A stretch of DNA of 64,000 nt from Primula veris (Eukaryota; Streptophyta; Magnoliopsida; Ericales; Primulaceae), in contig OY821742.1 in NCBI GenBank assembly GCA_963682055.1, positions 25,484,560 through 25,548,559 on the forward strand, written 5' to 3'. The stretch's first letter is position 1. Each line of letters starts with the position of its first letter. The notes under the pieces were generated by a model, which was not told where the DNA came from, made no database searches, and worked only from the letters and a program-made list of their open reading frames with translations. Of the stretch, positions 43,262-56,341 are shown one piece after another. A program made the position numbers and the translations under genes.

Positions 43262-46200
43262 GGTCATGATACTTCCTCTTCATCTCATCCTTGCGTTCCC
43301 AAGTTGCCTCCTCAGCCCCATGGTGTTTCCAAACTACCTTTACCATTCTAATCATTTTTTCTCAAAGTTCCTTCTCTTGCACATCGATAATCCTCATAGG
43401 TCCCACCTCGTAGGTCACATCCGCACTAACCTCAATGTCCTCAAAGTCCACCACGTGTGAAGGGTCGTGATGGTACTTTTTCAACATTGACACATGGAAC
43501 ACCGGGTGAACCCCTGCCAACTATGGTGGCAAGTCCAACCGGTATACAACTTCTCCAACTCGGTCCACGATATCAAATGGTCCGATAAATCTCGGCCTCA
43601 ACTTTACTTTAGAGCCAAACCTCATAATCTATTTCCTTGGCGAAACTTGCAAAAACACTCGATCCCCCTTTTCGAACTCCAAAGGTCTCCTCCTCTTATC
43701 TGCATAACTCGTTTGCCTACTCCGAGCCGTCTCAAGCCTTTGTCTAATTAACTTAATCTTTTATGTCGTTTCTCAAACCAATTGCGGTCCTAGCATTTCT
43801 GCTTCTCCCACCTCAATCCAACACACCGGAGACCTACACGGCCGCCCGTATAAAGCCTCGAAAGGTGTCATGCCAATACTAGCTTGAAAGCTATTATTAT
43901 ACACAAACTCAACTAACGGTAGATGGCTCTCCCAGCCTCCCTTGAAGTCATTCACACATTCGCGCAACATATCCTCTAGCACTTGGATAGTCCATTCCGA
44001 TTGTCCATCCATTTGGGGTTGGAATGCCATACTCATTGTCAACTTGGTCCCTAAGGCATTTTGGAATGCGCCCCAGAACCTCGACACAAACCTCGCATCT
44101 CGATCTGATACTATCGAAATCGGTACCCTATGAAGTCTAACAATTTCCTTCACATACTTTTGTCCTAAGATTTCCACCGAATTCGTCATCTTAATTGCAA
44201 TGAAGTGTGCGGATTTGGTCAAACGGTCGACTACAACCCACACAGCGTCATTCCCACTTACCGATTTAGGTAAGTTGGTCACAAAATACATTGCTATCAT
44301 TTCCCATTTCCATTCCGCCACCGATAAGGGTTAGAGCATACCCGCCGGCCTTTGGTGTTCTGCCTTCACTTGCTGGCAAGTTAGACACCTGCTAACATAT
44401 GAAGCTACATCTCGTTTCATTCCGGGCCACCGAAATTGTCTCTTCGCATCATGATACATTTTCGTCCTGCCGGGATAAATGGCTAATCGGGAGTGGTGAA
44501 ACTCCCTTAATACCTTGTTCCTGATGTTTTCCGTCACGTAAGTCCTTCCCTTAAATTGTAGTCCTCCATCGGTTCCTTTCGTCCAACCATCTAATCCTTC
44601 GCTCGAACTCATCTGTTTCTCATAGTTCTCCACTTTCTCGTCCCCATCTTGTGCTTCCAGAACCCTACTCACTAGTTCTGGTTGTACCACTATTGTGTAC
44701 AAGGTCCCCACATTAACATGCCCCAACTCCAAGTTGAACTCGTTCACTTTTCCCATCATCCTCCATTCCTCGATCGCCACATGCGCTAAGGTCGCATGGG
44801 ACTTTCGACTCAAAGCATCCGCCACTACATTGGCCTTTCCCGGGTGATAGTGCAAGTCGTAGTAATACTGTTCCAAATATTCCATCCATCGTCGTTGTCG
44901 CATATTTAGATCCCGTTGGGTAAAAATATACCCTAAGTTCTTGTGATTCGAGAACACTTCGAAATTTTCCCCGAACAGATAATGCCTCAACATCTTCAAC
45001 GTATGAACTATTGCCACTGGCTCTAGGTCATGTGTCGGATAGTTATTTTCGTGAACCTTTAGTTGTCGTGAATCATATGTGATAACATTTCCGTCTTGCA
45101 TCAAGACGCAACCCAAACCTTACTTCGAAGCATCGCAATACAATTGGTAACCCTTCCCCTGTTCGGGAAAAACTAGTATGGGGGAACTAGTCAACCGCTT
45201 CTTGAGCTCTAGGAAAACTTCCTCGCAAGCCTCACTCCACACGAACTTCACCCCTTTCTTGGTAAGGTGAGTCATTGGAGTTGCTAACTTCAAGAAATCC
45301 TTGACGAACCGTCGATAGTATCCCGCTAAACCCAAGAAATTCCGAATCTCGAACACATTTTTTGGTTGTGCCCATTTCAAAACCGCCTCGATTTTTGTCG
45401 CGTCCACCTTTACCCCTTCTTCCGAGATCACATGTCCAAGAAATTTCACCTCATTTAGCCAAAACTCACATTTGCTAAATTTTCCGTAAAGTTGGTGCTC
45501 TCTCAACGTGAGCAACGCTAAACGGAGATGCTACTCGTGTTCCTCTCTTGAACTCGAGTAAATCAAGATATTGTCGATGAAGACTACCACGAACTTCTCG
45601 AGATACTCCATAAAGATTCAGTTCATTAACTCCATAAATGCCGCCGGCGCATTAGTTAACCCAAATGGCATGACCACAAACTCATAGTGACCATACCGGG
45701 TCCTAAAGGCCATTTTTGAAATATCCTCATCCTTCACCCTCAATTGGTGATAGCCTGATCGCAAGTCGATTTTTGAAAAGAGCGTCGCTCCCTTCAGTTG
45801 GTCAAACAAATCGTCAATTCGAGGTAGTGGGTACTTACTCTTAATAGTCACCCTATTTAACTTCCGATAGTCAATGCACATCCTCATTGATCCATCCTTC
45901 TTTTGCACAAATAAGGCCGGTGCCGCACATGGTGACGTACTCCGCCTAATAAACCCCTTCTCCAATAGTTCCTATAACTGCTTACTTAACTCTTTTAACT
46001 CTACCGGTGCCAAACGGTACGGGGAAATGGCTATGGGTGCCGTTCCCGGTACCAAGTCGATTGAAAAATCTAACCCTCTCTTCGGTCGTAACTCCGATAG
46101 ATCCTTCGGAAACATATCTCTAAAATCGTTCACTACGCTTGGCCACATTTCCACTTCCTCGTCGTTATCCACTATCGAGAGACTAGCCAAAAGACAAGAC

Positions 46201-48053
46201 AGGTTGCCCACAACCCGCTTGGAATAAAAAGGAATAGAAGAAAGGGTAGAGTCCCTTTCCCCATGAAAAAACACCTCATCTCCGGATGAAGTTGTAAGGA
46301 TAACTTTTCGTTGAACACAATCGATGAAAGAGTTTAAATGAACCAACCACTCCATTCCAAGTATCACGTCAAACCCCAACATCTCTATAACAACTAAATC
46401 AAATATAAATACGTGGTCCGCGACCACCATCTCACAAGACCGAAACACTCGGTCCAACACAACTCGACCCCTAACAGGAGACTCTTCAACAATCGGCTTC
46501 TCTAGAACCCCAATTTCTAATGACAAAGACTCAACTAGATGCCTAGCTATAAAAGAACGCGAAGCCTCCGTATCGAAAAGCACATGTGCCCAAGATGAGC
46601 ACATAAGAACCATACCTTGTACATTTACCGGGTCTCCTTGGTTTGGCACCTGTGGCAATGCAAATAGATGAACTTGAGCTGGTGGGTTTCCTTGCGGTCC
46701 TCGATTTCCCCCATGATTTCCTCGATTCCCCATGCCTTGATGGCCTCCTCTATAATTCCCACGGTTTCCCCCTCCTTGGTGGTTACCTCGAAACCCTCCC
46801 CCTTGGTTCCCAGGTAATTGGTGTGGTGGTACGAATTCTGGTCCTCTTGGTGGTGGTGGTGGCAACCTAGGTTGGTTAAAAGGCATGTTAGTGTCGATTC
46901 TTCCTTGTCCCCCAGTACAAACCCTTGCCGTATGTCCAAATCAGTTGCATGTCCTACATTGGATTTTAGGGCATTCGAATTGTCGATGGTTCACATCTGC
47001 ACAGTTGAAACACACTCTCCTCATTATGGCGTTTGTCAGTAGTGGATTAAAACCGCTCTCTCCTCTTCCCTGTTGTTAAAATCGCGAATTATTTGACATA
47101 TCCCAAGTTCGCTTCTTCTCTTCCCTCGGAGCATTTCCAGTTTTCGACTTCTCCAAGATTCTCTTGCTATGGAGTAGAGCTCCCTCCACAACTTGAGCTG
47201 ATTTTACCAACTTATTATAGTTGAGATAACGGGCCGATGCCAATTGCAATGAGATGGTCGAGTTCAGCCCCTTCAGGAATCTTCTACATTTTTCTACACC
47301 CCCTAGAACCGAGTCTGGGGCATACCTCGAGAGTGAGGTAAACTTTAGTTGGTATGCTTGAACGGTCATACCTCCTTGATATATCTCCTCAAAACGCCTC
47401 CTCATTTCATTCTTATAAGAATTTGGAAGAAACTGCCAATTAAACAATTCGATGAACTCGTTCCATTCGAAGTTGCTTAAGTCGTAAGTATCCACGATTC
47501 CCAACCAGCACTTCCGTGCTTCACTCTTTAGGTGAAACTGAGACATATTCATCCATTGCTCCCCATCTACTATTCCCGCTGCCGATAAGTATTTCTCCAT
47601 TTTGTCCACCCATCCCTCATCTATGGATGGTTCATCTACCCCATCGAAAGTCAGAGCCCCCAATCGGGTGAAGTTAAGCAATCCATTGTTACTTGAACTC
47701 CCATCTTGTGCATTCTGCACCATCATTTGCACCACCTTCTGAAGGTCAGTCATCACTTGGTTAGTGTTTACCGGTTCCGGTTCAGGTGCGTAAGTCTCTT
47801 CTTCTTCCTCATTCACTTCCTCATACACATTCTCAGCCTCTTCCTCTTTCTCGGGTTGCTCAGGTGGTGGGGCCCTAGCGTTACTTCTCCCCCCATGACC
47901 TTTAGCAGCACTTCTCCCTCTAGTTGCTCCCCTTCCCCTTGGAGATCTTCTTCCTCTTCCGTTTGCCGCATCTCGGGTAGCCGCACCGCTTGATGGTGGT
48001 GCGCCCCCGCGTGTAGTTGTTCCTCGTCCACCAGTTCTCGTGGTAATAGCCAT
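43262..48053 (-). pseudogene. Element B gag-pol polyprotein with many in-frame stops
   Basis: The ATG at 48051-48053 (MAITTRT) matches the gag start of element A. From there to about 43773 all conserved segments stay in one frame: damage is by nonsense codons (around 47075, 46930, 45970, 45617, 45525, 45118, 44330 and 43770) and I see no frameshift. Domains: gag to 46950, protease with DTEASRSF (near 46575) in place of DTG, RT with FIDNIL (near 45575) in place of FVDDIL, RNase H, integrase with SDRDARF and GQSEW (Glu retained, next residue altered), and chromodomain. Protease and RT active sites are both mutated. Confidence 0.88.
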
Positions 48054-49286
48054 GACTACAAACATGTTAAACAGACACTTTAATTGCCTCACATGACATT
48101 ACTACTCATACATGAATACTCTACTTGTTCGTCTTGACTCTTAACACCTAACAAAATCTACGTTCCACCAAAAATTTTAAATTCCGCTAATCATACAATA
48201 CAACATTCCGCACATTACGCGATAATTACAAAACATGAAAAACATGATAAGCTCGTTTTGCATGATAATCATTTTATCAAGATTTCTAAGGTTCAAAATT
48301 ATATAGTACTGAAATACGAAGTCAACGGTTCAAGCGGAACCAAATTCGGAGTACAAACGAAAGAGTTACAAGCGTTTGAAGTATAGCAAGAAAACAGCAA
48401 AATTGCCAGAAAATGACCGATCGTTTTGGACAAAACTACCGATCGTTTTGGTCCAAATTTGACCCGAGAGGTCAAAAAAATACAACCAGGGAATATGACC
48501 GATCGTTTTGGTTTAAATATGACCCGAAAGTTCTGAAAAAGATGACCGGTCGAAATAGGGAATACGACCGGTCGTTTTGGTCTAAATCGGACCAGAGAGG
48601 TCAGAAAATAACGACCGATCAAAATAAAACTTAAAAGAAAACGACCAATCGTTTTTCTGCAGAAAATTAATGATACAAAAACTTAAAATTCCTCAACACT
48701 TGTAAATTCCTTACATAGAACATATCACACATCATTTTAGTCCACAACATTACGATCAACATCCATTCGCATAAAATGTTCATTACCACACAAGTTAATA
48801 ATTTGAAAACACACTACATAAAACCATCAACTTCACAATTCTCGTACTCTTATAGTTCGCTACTACTTGACATGCAAACTTATACCTCATACACACTATA
48901 TCAATCTTCACACGCATACAAAGAACACAAAAGTGCGAGGGATAACCCATCACAATACGTTATCCTAAAGCACCCGAACGTCCTCGCATGCTCTAGAACT
49001 CCACATCACTATGGTATTCCTTCACACCTACCGACGAGAGGTCGACCCACTAGTTTGGCGAGCCGGGATCAACAAGCGTCCTCATTGTCCCCAACTTGCT
49101 TCACATGTGGACTTTCCTTTCATCAACTACTACTAAATTCTATCTACAGGTCTTAAGCTAAATGCAACCCCCCCGTTTTAGAAAAAAGTTTGAATTTTTG
49201 GAAAAGTTTTATGAAAATGATACAATGGGTCTTGGTCCAATGGTTACCCATCTTCCCATTGTCCCAAAGTATATAAGAACCTGGTT
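48054..49286 (-). other. Element B 5' leader
   Basis: This stretch between the primer-binding site and gag is homologous to A's leader. It contains the degenerate repeat at 48412-48655. No gene is seen; open frames on the other strand are shadows. Confidence 0.65.
48412..48655 (-). repeat. Leader tandem repeat with GACCGATCG/GACCGGTCG motifs (element B)
   Basis: About seven motifs (GACCGATCGTTTTGG, GACCGGTCG and variants) occur in 240 bp, corresponding to A's array at 28439-28690 but more diverged. Some motifs have GGTCG for GATCG, which preserves a palindromic core. Confidence 0.75.
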
Positions 49287-49299
49287 AGCTCTGATACCA
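49287..49299 (-). other. Primer-binding site, tRNA-Met type (element B)
   Basis: The sense strand reads TGGTATCAGAGCT three bases after the 5' LTR end at 49303. Confidence 0.9.
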
Positions 49300-49302
49300 A
49301 CT

Positions 49303-51105
49303 TGTCACGCCCCAAAATCCGTAAAACACGAACATCAAGGCGTGACCTTTTGAACAAAAGCAAAAAGAATCTGTTGGTACAAAATTTAACTTTTAAAAGA
49401 AAATAACTTGCAAGCTAAAGGAACAATTAAACGAATAAATAAAAATGTTTGCTAAACACGGCTACAAGACGAGATGGTTTTAACAAAGTTATATAAATAG
49501 AAAACAAACAAATGTAATTTGCCCGTAGCCTACAACCTCAAAAATAGTCTAAGTAAAAGAAAATGATTCAAAGAAGCCCCGAACCCATGCAATACCTTGC
49601 TAATGCTCCTAACCAAACGCCTCAACCTATGATGTACCTGAAAGACAAAACTGTAACGGTGAGTCCCACGCACATACATAGATGGGACGGCACCACACAA
49701 GATACCGTCACTCCATACCATAAATGCAAGAACTAACAAACAACAACTACAATAACAACGTATAAAAAGAAATATAATAACATCCTACTATAAAATAAAA
49801 TTAAGCAACTCCAACACACATCTATAACAAACATGGACCTCTCACGCCACTCGCCCCAGTCTGTAAGACGAGTCATTCCCTATACCACTCGGCTCGTCTT
49901 ATGTCCCCGGTATAGGAAGACACATAGACCATTGTTAACAAATAAAATAACACACATGGACCTCTCATGCCACCTACCCCAGTCCGTAAGGTAGGTCATT
50001 GCCTATACCCCTCTGCTCATCTTATGCCCCCGGTATAGGAAGAGGCATAGACCATTGCCAACAAATAAATATTTAAAGTGCGTACTAGGACCTCTTCACG
50101 CCACTCGCCCCAGTCCGTAAGACGAGTCATTCCCTATATCCATCGGCTCGTCTTATGTCCCCTGTGTAGAAAGAGACATAGACCATTGCCAATAAAAAAT
50201 AAATCACAAGGCCTCGGCCAATAATATAAAACCATTCAATTATCACATTCTCAAAATACTAACCTTCTCAAACGTCACTTTAACGCCATTCAACAAAATA
50301 CATAAGCATAGATACTAGATTCACAACTACCCAAACAACTCTAACAACATAAAATCTCATTCAGGCATTTTAACAAACACCTTGTATGCGTAAACTACAA
50401 CTCATCTTTATTCAACAATAATTTACCCAATGTTATCAACAACTATAATAACACCTAATCAACGCATAAAAACACACAAACCCATCCATATTCTCATTAA
50501 TTCGAAATTAATATGTCTAAATTCTCAACTTCTCCAATTCAAGTGAATTAAAAGTGCAACAAATAAAACCCAATTAACAATTTAAGAACATAATTGAAAT
50601 AAAAGGAAAATCCCAAACTTTAAAATAAACGCAAGACCTAACTCTAAGATACACTCTCGTCTAGTCGCAATGGATAACCCCCGTTACTTTAGTGCGTAGA
50701 GTAGATGCTTCCGGTAAGAACCCGCTAATGGTGGTTTCTTCTTCTTCTTCCTAGGGTTTGGAACCTCTCTTCTCTCTTTGTTAGTGGGTGGTTTTAGGTT
50801 TACTATTTTGAAAGTGGGCTGAAAAGAGGTTTAGCAAACTGTTTTGAGAGAGTTTGGGGAAGCAAACTATTTGGTCTCCAATGTTCTAAAAGTTAACTCT
50901 TAATCAAAATTATTATTTTATTGCTCAAAAATAACCAATCTCTAGAAACAAGGCTATTGGGTCCTTTTTATTTATAAAATTAGTAACAGGTTTTAAAAAT
51001 AAAGTTTTTCGAAAGAGTTTCGTTTTTTGGCTAAAAATTGTATAAAATGTTTTTTGATAGATTAAATCATAAATAAAACCATTTATGAAAATACAGGATA
51101 TTACA
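49303..51105 (-). repeat. 5' LTR of element B (1803 bp)
   Basis: It runs TGTCACGCCCCAAAATCC... to ...ACAGGATATTACA in plus orientation. The outer end has ATATTACA where the other LTR has ATGTTACA. GGACT follows as the target duplication. Confidence 0.93.
49831..50192. repeat. LTR minisatellite, 3 units (B, 5' LTR)
   Basis: Unit order matches B's other LTR: ACTCG-type, ACCTACC-type, ACTCG-type stems. Substitutions fall mainly in the second stem. Confidence 0.85.
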
Positions 51106-51110
51106 GGACT

Positions 51111-52567
51111 CTCCTGACGATGAAGAAATATTAGTAACTTGAAATTGCCCTTGTGGATTGGGCCTGGTTTAGGCAGGAAATTTTCCTTTTTCTTGTACTT
51201 GAAGTGAATTAGTTATTTGGGAAACACTCATTCTTAAGTCCTCTAAACTTTGCATAAACTCTTTTAATGTATCCTCTAAACTTTTATCTCTTTGATAATT
51301 AGGAGGTGGAGCTTGATAAGATTGTTGAACAGGGTTACTCTGTCATTGATACGGTGGGTATGCGACAGGTCCTTGAACATTTTAAGAAGGATTTTCAGTG
51401 AAATTATTTCCCCATCTTAAATTAGGATGATTTCTCCAACCAGGATTATAAGTGTTTGAGTAAGGGTCATTTTCATATCTTTTATATTGGCCTATAACAT
51501 TTACTTGTTCTTCCTTATTATCAAGTATTGGCATAAGATTACATTCCATTGTTGTATGACCTACCATGGCACATATTCCGCATAATTCTTTTATAGAGGT
51601 AGAGTTTGGTTTCTTTATTGTTAATTTCTCTACTTTTCTAGATAAAGCTGTAAATTTAGCATTTAAGGGATCTAGTTCACTAAGTTTATACATCCCTCGA
51701 CCAAGAGATGTATTTTTAGAAACGTTTTTTAATGGACCTAACGATTCCCATGTTTGTGCATTTTCAGAAAGGGCGTTTAAATAATCAAATTCTTCGTATG
51801 GTTGTTTGTTTAAAAATTGGCATTGACACATCATATCAACAAATTGTCGTGTTTGAGAATTTAGACCATCATAAAAGAAACTTATAATGCGCCATTTTTC
51901 AAAACCATGGTGTGGACATGTATTTATAAGATCTTTGAAACATTCCCAACACTTATAAAAAATTCTTTTTCGTTTTGAGAAAAACTCGTAATATGTCTTT
52001 TTACAGTGTTTGTTCGATGAACGGGAAAAAATTTCTTAAAAAACTCTATTGTCATGTCACGCCATGTTCAGATAGAAAAAAGTTTTAAACCATTTAACCA
52101 TTCTTTTGCTCTATCTTTAAGTGCAAATGGAAAAAAATTAAGTTTTGTTATTTCTATTCCACAATTTCTATCTTCTATGGTTACGCATAAGTCCTCAAAA
52201 TCTTTAATAAATAAGTATGGACTTTCAGAGTCCATTTCCAAATAGTTGGCAAAAGTTGGATTATGCCCGGTCTAAAATTAAATTGGTTTGCGTTTTGAGG
52301 CAAAATAATACATGATGGAGTTGGTTCGCATTCGGGCACGAGATATTGTCGTAATGTTCTAGGTTCTTCATTTAGAACATTATCTCCGGCATTACTTCTC
52401 CTATCATGTTCATTTTGTTCCATTTCAGGTTTGAAATTATGTTCGTTTTGTTGATTTTGGTCCATTAAATCATTAAGTGTAAAATTACGTGGTAAAAGAG
52501 TGATACTATCAAGTTCTACGTGTTCTCTAATTAGTCGGCCTGTTTGACTATGGGTCCAAGATGACAT
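51111..52567 (-). pseudogene. Element C gag (broken)
   Basis: The ATG at 52567 opens a 128-residue frame with RTLRQYLVPECEPTPSCIIL and FNFRPGIIQLLPT, the Athila gag signature. A frame change near 52250 follows and the core continues in another frame (KDRAKEWLNGLK near 52100). The last part (51382-51834) contains a zinc knuckle, CGICAMVGHTTMEC, and YSNTYNPGWRNHPNLRWG. The frame is interrupted by element B after 51111 and resumes at 40977 (ITILRSGKKI). Confidence 0.8.
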
Positions 52568-53393
52568 ACACTGTTTAAATTAAAAGACTACTATTATTGT
52601 ATTGCACTATGCCTTGCAGTAAGGAAACTCAAATATTTAGATATTATACTATTATTATATATATATATATATATATTTATTTATTATTATTATTTATTTA
52701 TTTTATTTTTAGGTTGAAACTAATATGTTGTACTATAAATGCATACTTTTGAGATTGACGAATTGTAATTTAGAGACAGTAACGAGTACTTGATGCTTAA
52801 TATCTTGCTAACATGTTGAAAGTTTGGTGTGACTTTTCAAGATATTTAAGGCTAGAATTAATGTGATAAAATTATACTTCTAAAAGCATTAAATAGGATG
52901 CTTCCAAATTCAATGTTGTTGAACATTATTACTGTAAAAGAAATGATTCAACATTGGCTACTAGTACACTAAAGTGTTTATGAACTGTATCTACAAAGAT
53001 TGCTACTGCACTGCATATTTCGTTATTCCGAAGTATTACTATTTTTTTTAACGTACAAAAGTGTTGCAATCATCAATATTTCACGAATTTTACCATGATT
53101 AAATGTTAGAATATCGAGGTAAAGTATTGTAGTTGTAAATAAAATTTTACTTGACATAGTATTTTAGTATTATTATTATTTAAAGAAAAACTTGAAATAA
53201 TTACCTCAACATTATTATAAACAGAAAAATTAGGTACGTAACAAGATACATGACGAGTATCAAGGCTAATAAATATTCTAATTCTCTAAGAGCACGATTA
53301 ATATTTGGTTCCATTTTTTTATTTTATAATTTTTTTTCACATTTTAATTAACTAAAAACATACTTAAAGTACTTGAAAACCTTTATGTAGAAA
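52568..53393 (-). other. Element C 5' leader
   Basis: About 825 bp of AT-rich non-coding sequence between primer-binding site and gag, with an AT dinucleotide run near 52655-52674. Confidence 0.6.
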
Positions 53394-53411
53394 TCCCAGG
53401 TAGCGACGCCA
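53394..53411 (-). other. Primer-binding site, tRNA-Asp-like (element C)
   Basis: The sense strand reads TGGCGTCGCTACCTGGGA, seven bases inside the LTR end. It is similar to, but several bases different from, the complement of tRNA-Asp (TGGCGCCGTTGCCGGGGA). The divergence may be decay. Confidence 0.65.
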
Positions 53412-53418
53412 GAAAACT

Positions 53419-54919
53419 TGTCTCTTCTAAAAACACACCCAAGTTTAGGTGGTAGTTGAGTACTATCTTGTCGGGATAACCCAATTATATCGTCCACAAG
53501 AAATTTACTTAAGGTACTTCAAAACAAAAGTGCTGCGAAAGAAAATAAAATATTAACGGGGTAAAGTGTAACAATCTCACAATTATTAATATTTTAATAT
53601 TTTTTTTGTAACTTAGAAGGCCTTTTTATAATATTCGAAGCTTAAATTTAGAGAACAAAACACATATTTTTATTAATGATTAATACTGTTTTATTTTTAG
53701 TTTTAGAGATAAATGTTTTCGGGGAAGTATTAACGACCACTTCTATTAAATTATTTATATTGATGATGACTTATTTTAAAAGCTCCACATTTGTAAAAAT
53801 ACTCTAATCTTTACAAACGGGTGATAATAACTAGTAGAACATGAGCTATGGTTATTATATAATAATGTTAACCTTGATTGAAAATTAGAGAGTTTTCTTA
53901 CTAAGTATTAAATGTGACAAAAGTAATTTTGTCGACAATTACTCAAAAATTGATAAACTCACAATAACAACAAACTTTTCTTAATAATAAATAACCATTA
54001 TTATAGATAGAATTTCTTATAATCAATATGTAAAAAGCACATTATCATCATTAATACAAACGTTTTAACAAAAAGCGAGGCATTACCCCCTAAACCTTTT
54101 GTTAATATCAAGCTCACATAATAATAAGGAACAATACATAATAATAAAATTTAAACATATTAATTAAAGAGGGATAGAATGGTGATACAAAATATTACAA
54201 ATCTCGGATGGAGGAACCGTTTAGTAATGCAAATCATGAAACTATTACATTTCTCAACTACTGATTTTTTTTTTCTCTCTGTTTTTTTCTTTTCCTCTTG
54301 TTCTCCTGGTTTTTTCGTTTGCTCTGACATCTATTTATAGCGTAGTACGCATGACGAATCCACTGCTTTTTCAATAAAACTGTAGATCAACAGTTAGCAG
54401 CTGCGTTTTTTTTCTCTTCTTCTTCTGCATGTGATAACGTAACAGAGAATGCTTTTAAATCTCTTGACAATTTTTATGACATTTGAAAGTATGACATTTA
54501 TGACTTTGGAGAGCTTGACATTTATGACTTTGAAGAGTTATTTTTTTTATTCATAGTCTGAATCGTTGTAGCTCAATTAACGTCCTTAAAATGATATAAT
54601 TTACGAAAACTTTGTGGTTAAAATTTGTAAGAAATTCTTCAAGCTTTCCAAAAATATAAAGATCATAATTTTTCAACTTCCGTAGCTTCTTTAATCACAG
54701 AAATACTAACTTGAATATTTTTTCCGAATTTATAACACCTTGTTCAATATTGGATCATAGCGCCGATCTCTTTATTTCTGCAATTATTATACAAAAACAA
54801 GTAAAATGGTACAAAACAATAATTTACATAATAGTACTTAACTTGCATATATTATTATAGATTTGTTCTTAAAACATTACACAATAGTAGTAAAATACTA
54901 CAATATTTACAACTAATCA
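53419..54919 (-). repeat. 5' LTR of element C (1501 bp)
   Basis: It runs TGTCTCTTCTA... to ...CAACTAATCA in plus orientation and is followed by ACTAT. It is 24 bp shorter than the 3' LTR because of small indels. Confidence 0.9.
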
Positions 54920-55341
54920 ACTATATATACAATTCTTATGCTAAGAAAAAAGATAACCTCTCATAATCAGATATTAGAGTTAAGGTTTTTTTATAAAGTT
55001 TCTACCTATATGAGAGTCCAATGGTATAATAGAAATACGGCTAAAGATCAAGTGTGATCAAGCAATGCCATCGAGGTATTTCTGTATCGTTTCAGTAAAT
55101 TCATATACACTATAATTATGATCCAAAACCAATTTTTCACTGCAAAATCAAATATGTTTCCAACAATTGTTAACAAAGCCTTAATTGTATTGTATTTTAG
55201 ATTTAAGTTTTTATATTGGTTGATTAAATAGATATTAATATTTTCTGGCTAAATTTTCAATCGTTTTTGTTACATGTGAACGATTACCGTGATTGATTAG
55301 ATATTTATACTAGCATCGGTTTAAATTTTGAATCTTAATTT
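54920..55341. other. Unassigned DNA between elements C and D
   Basis: AT-rich, with no open frame or repeat recognised. It begins with C's target duplication and ends with D's (AATTT). Confidence 0.5.
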
Positions 55342-56341
55342 TGATTGTCTGTCCTTTCGGTAAGTAGTTTTTCCTACGCACTGAAAGGCCTCGCAGGAGA
55401 ACGAGAGTAGCAGTAGTATTTTCCTTGGTAATCACACCATGGTTATCATCCGTGGAACTGTTTGGTTGTTATCCTAGATAGTTTTAGAGGGGAGTATACT
55501 AACTAGGTGTCAATTAATTAGCAATGAGGGGAGCGTTAGCGGTTGGCTTGTCAATCCAACGGCTCATTCCTCGGGGGTATAAAACAACTAAATATCAGTT
55601 TATTAAAGGTTGTTAAAGGGCTTTTCAGATTATTAACAAGTTACGTTCTTTAACATGCAGCATTAAATAATCAATAATTAGCTTATATGACGTTATTGAT
55701 TTGTTTTAACTAGTCTTGCATGCGGAAGATAAGATTAATGATTTAAAACATGCAAAGATGCGTACACATGTAGTAAAACCAACGTAAAAAGTAAAAACAA
55801 CAAATGATCTCACGATAAAACCTCGATAAAACGGAGAATTCGTGCACAAACTCTCAACTTTAGTGTATTTTTCTTTCCTCTCTCTCTTTAGAACGAATTT
55901 GTGATATAAAAATGATTGAAAAGTGAAAGAATTGTGTTCTTTTCCGAATAGGGGGAGACCTATATCAACTTATCAACTCAACAAACTTTATCTTATCCCG
56001 AAATTTTAAAAATAACGGTACCTGACCGGTCAAGTCGGCTTTTAGAATCTTCTTTTGCTTTTATCTTGACTTGAGTCCATTTTATAAGTTCTTGGGGTTG
56101 AATTTGAGGTCCTTTGTATTCTGAAATCTTCTCTTTTAGTCCTTTCTTTGGTCTTTTTGCGTCCTTGTCTTGTTTTTGCATTAAATCCATGCTTTTTCCT
56201 ACAAAAATGCAAACGATTGCAAGTAAACCGGGAAAACGAAGAAAAACAAAAAACATAACATAAACAAGCCTAAATGTCAACAAAACTATGCTAATTCATA
56301 TCATAGTAACACCTAAAAATGACCATTTCGTGGTCCATTCA
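55342..56341 (-). repeat. 3' LTR of element D (1000 bp)
   Basis: It runs TGATTGTCTGTCCTTTCGG... to ...GTGGTCCATTCA in plus orientation. It contains CCTGACCGGTCAAG at 56021-56034. Pairing with 62229-63257 shows moderate divergence and small indels. Confidence 0.9.

Larger units (their letters stand above)
40983..51105 (-). mobile_element. Element B: older Tekay retrotransposon nested in element C (TSD GGACT)
   Basis: It is 10,123 bp with LTRs at 40983-42784 (1802 bp) and 49303-51105 (1803 bp), TG/CA ends and GGACT on both sides (40978-40982, 51106-51110). It splits C between its gag zinc-knuckle region and its protease. Layout and protein text follow element A closely, so they are sister elements. 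The LTR pair differs visibly more than A's (several percent in the stretches compared). Confidence 0.95.
33125..54919 (-). mobile_element. Element C: Athila-type element split by element B (TSD ACTAT)
   Basis: LTRs at 33125-34649 and 53419-54919, TG/CA termini, and ACTAT on both sides (33120-33124, 54920-54924). A tRNA-Asp type primer-binding site lies at 53394-53411 and the tract TTGGGGGGTG lies beside 34649. Minus-strand order: gag, protease, RT, RNase H, integrase, an extra small open frame, and a long 3' region. Element B with its target duplication occupies 40978-51105, so C alone is about 11.7 kb, in the usual Athila range. The coding region has several frameshifts and stops. Confidence 0.92.

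Noticed and set aside
48413..48634. Plus-strand frame over the leader repeat of B with repeated DRSFWSK-like text
   Set aside because: The repeating peptide follows from the DNA repeat. It lies antisense to the element's leader and is not open in element A's matching strand.
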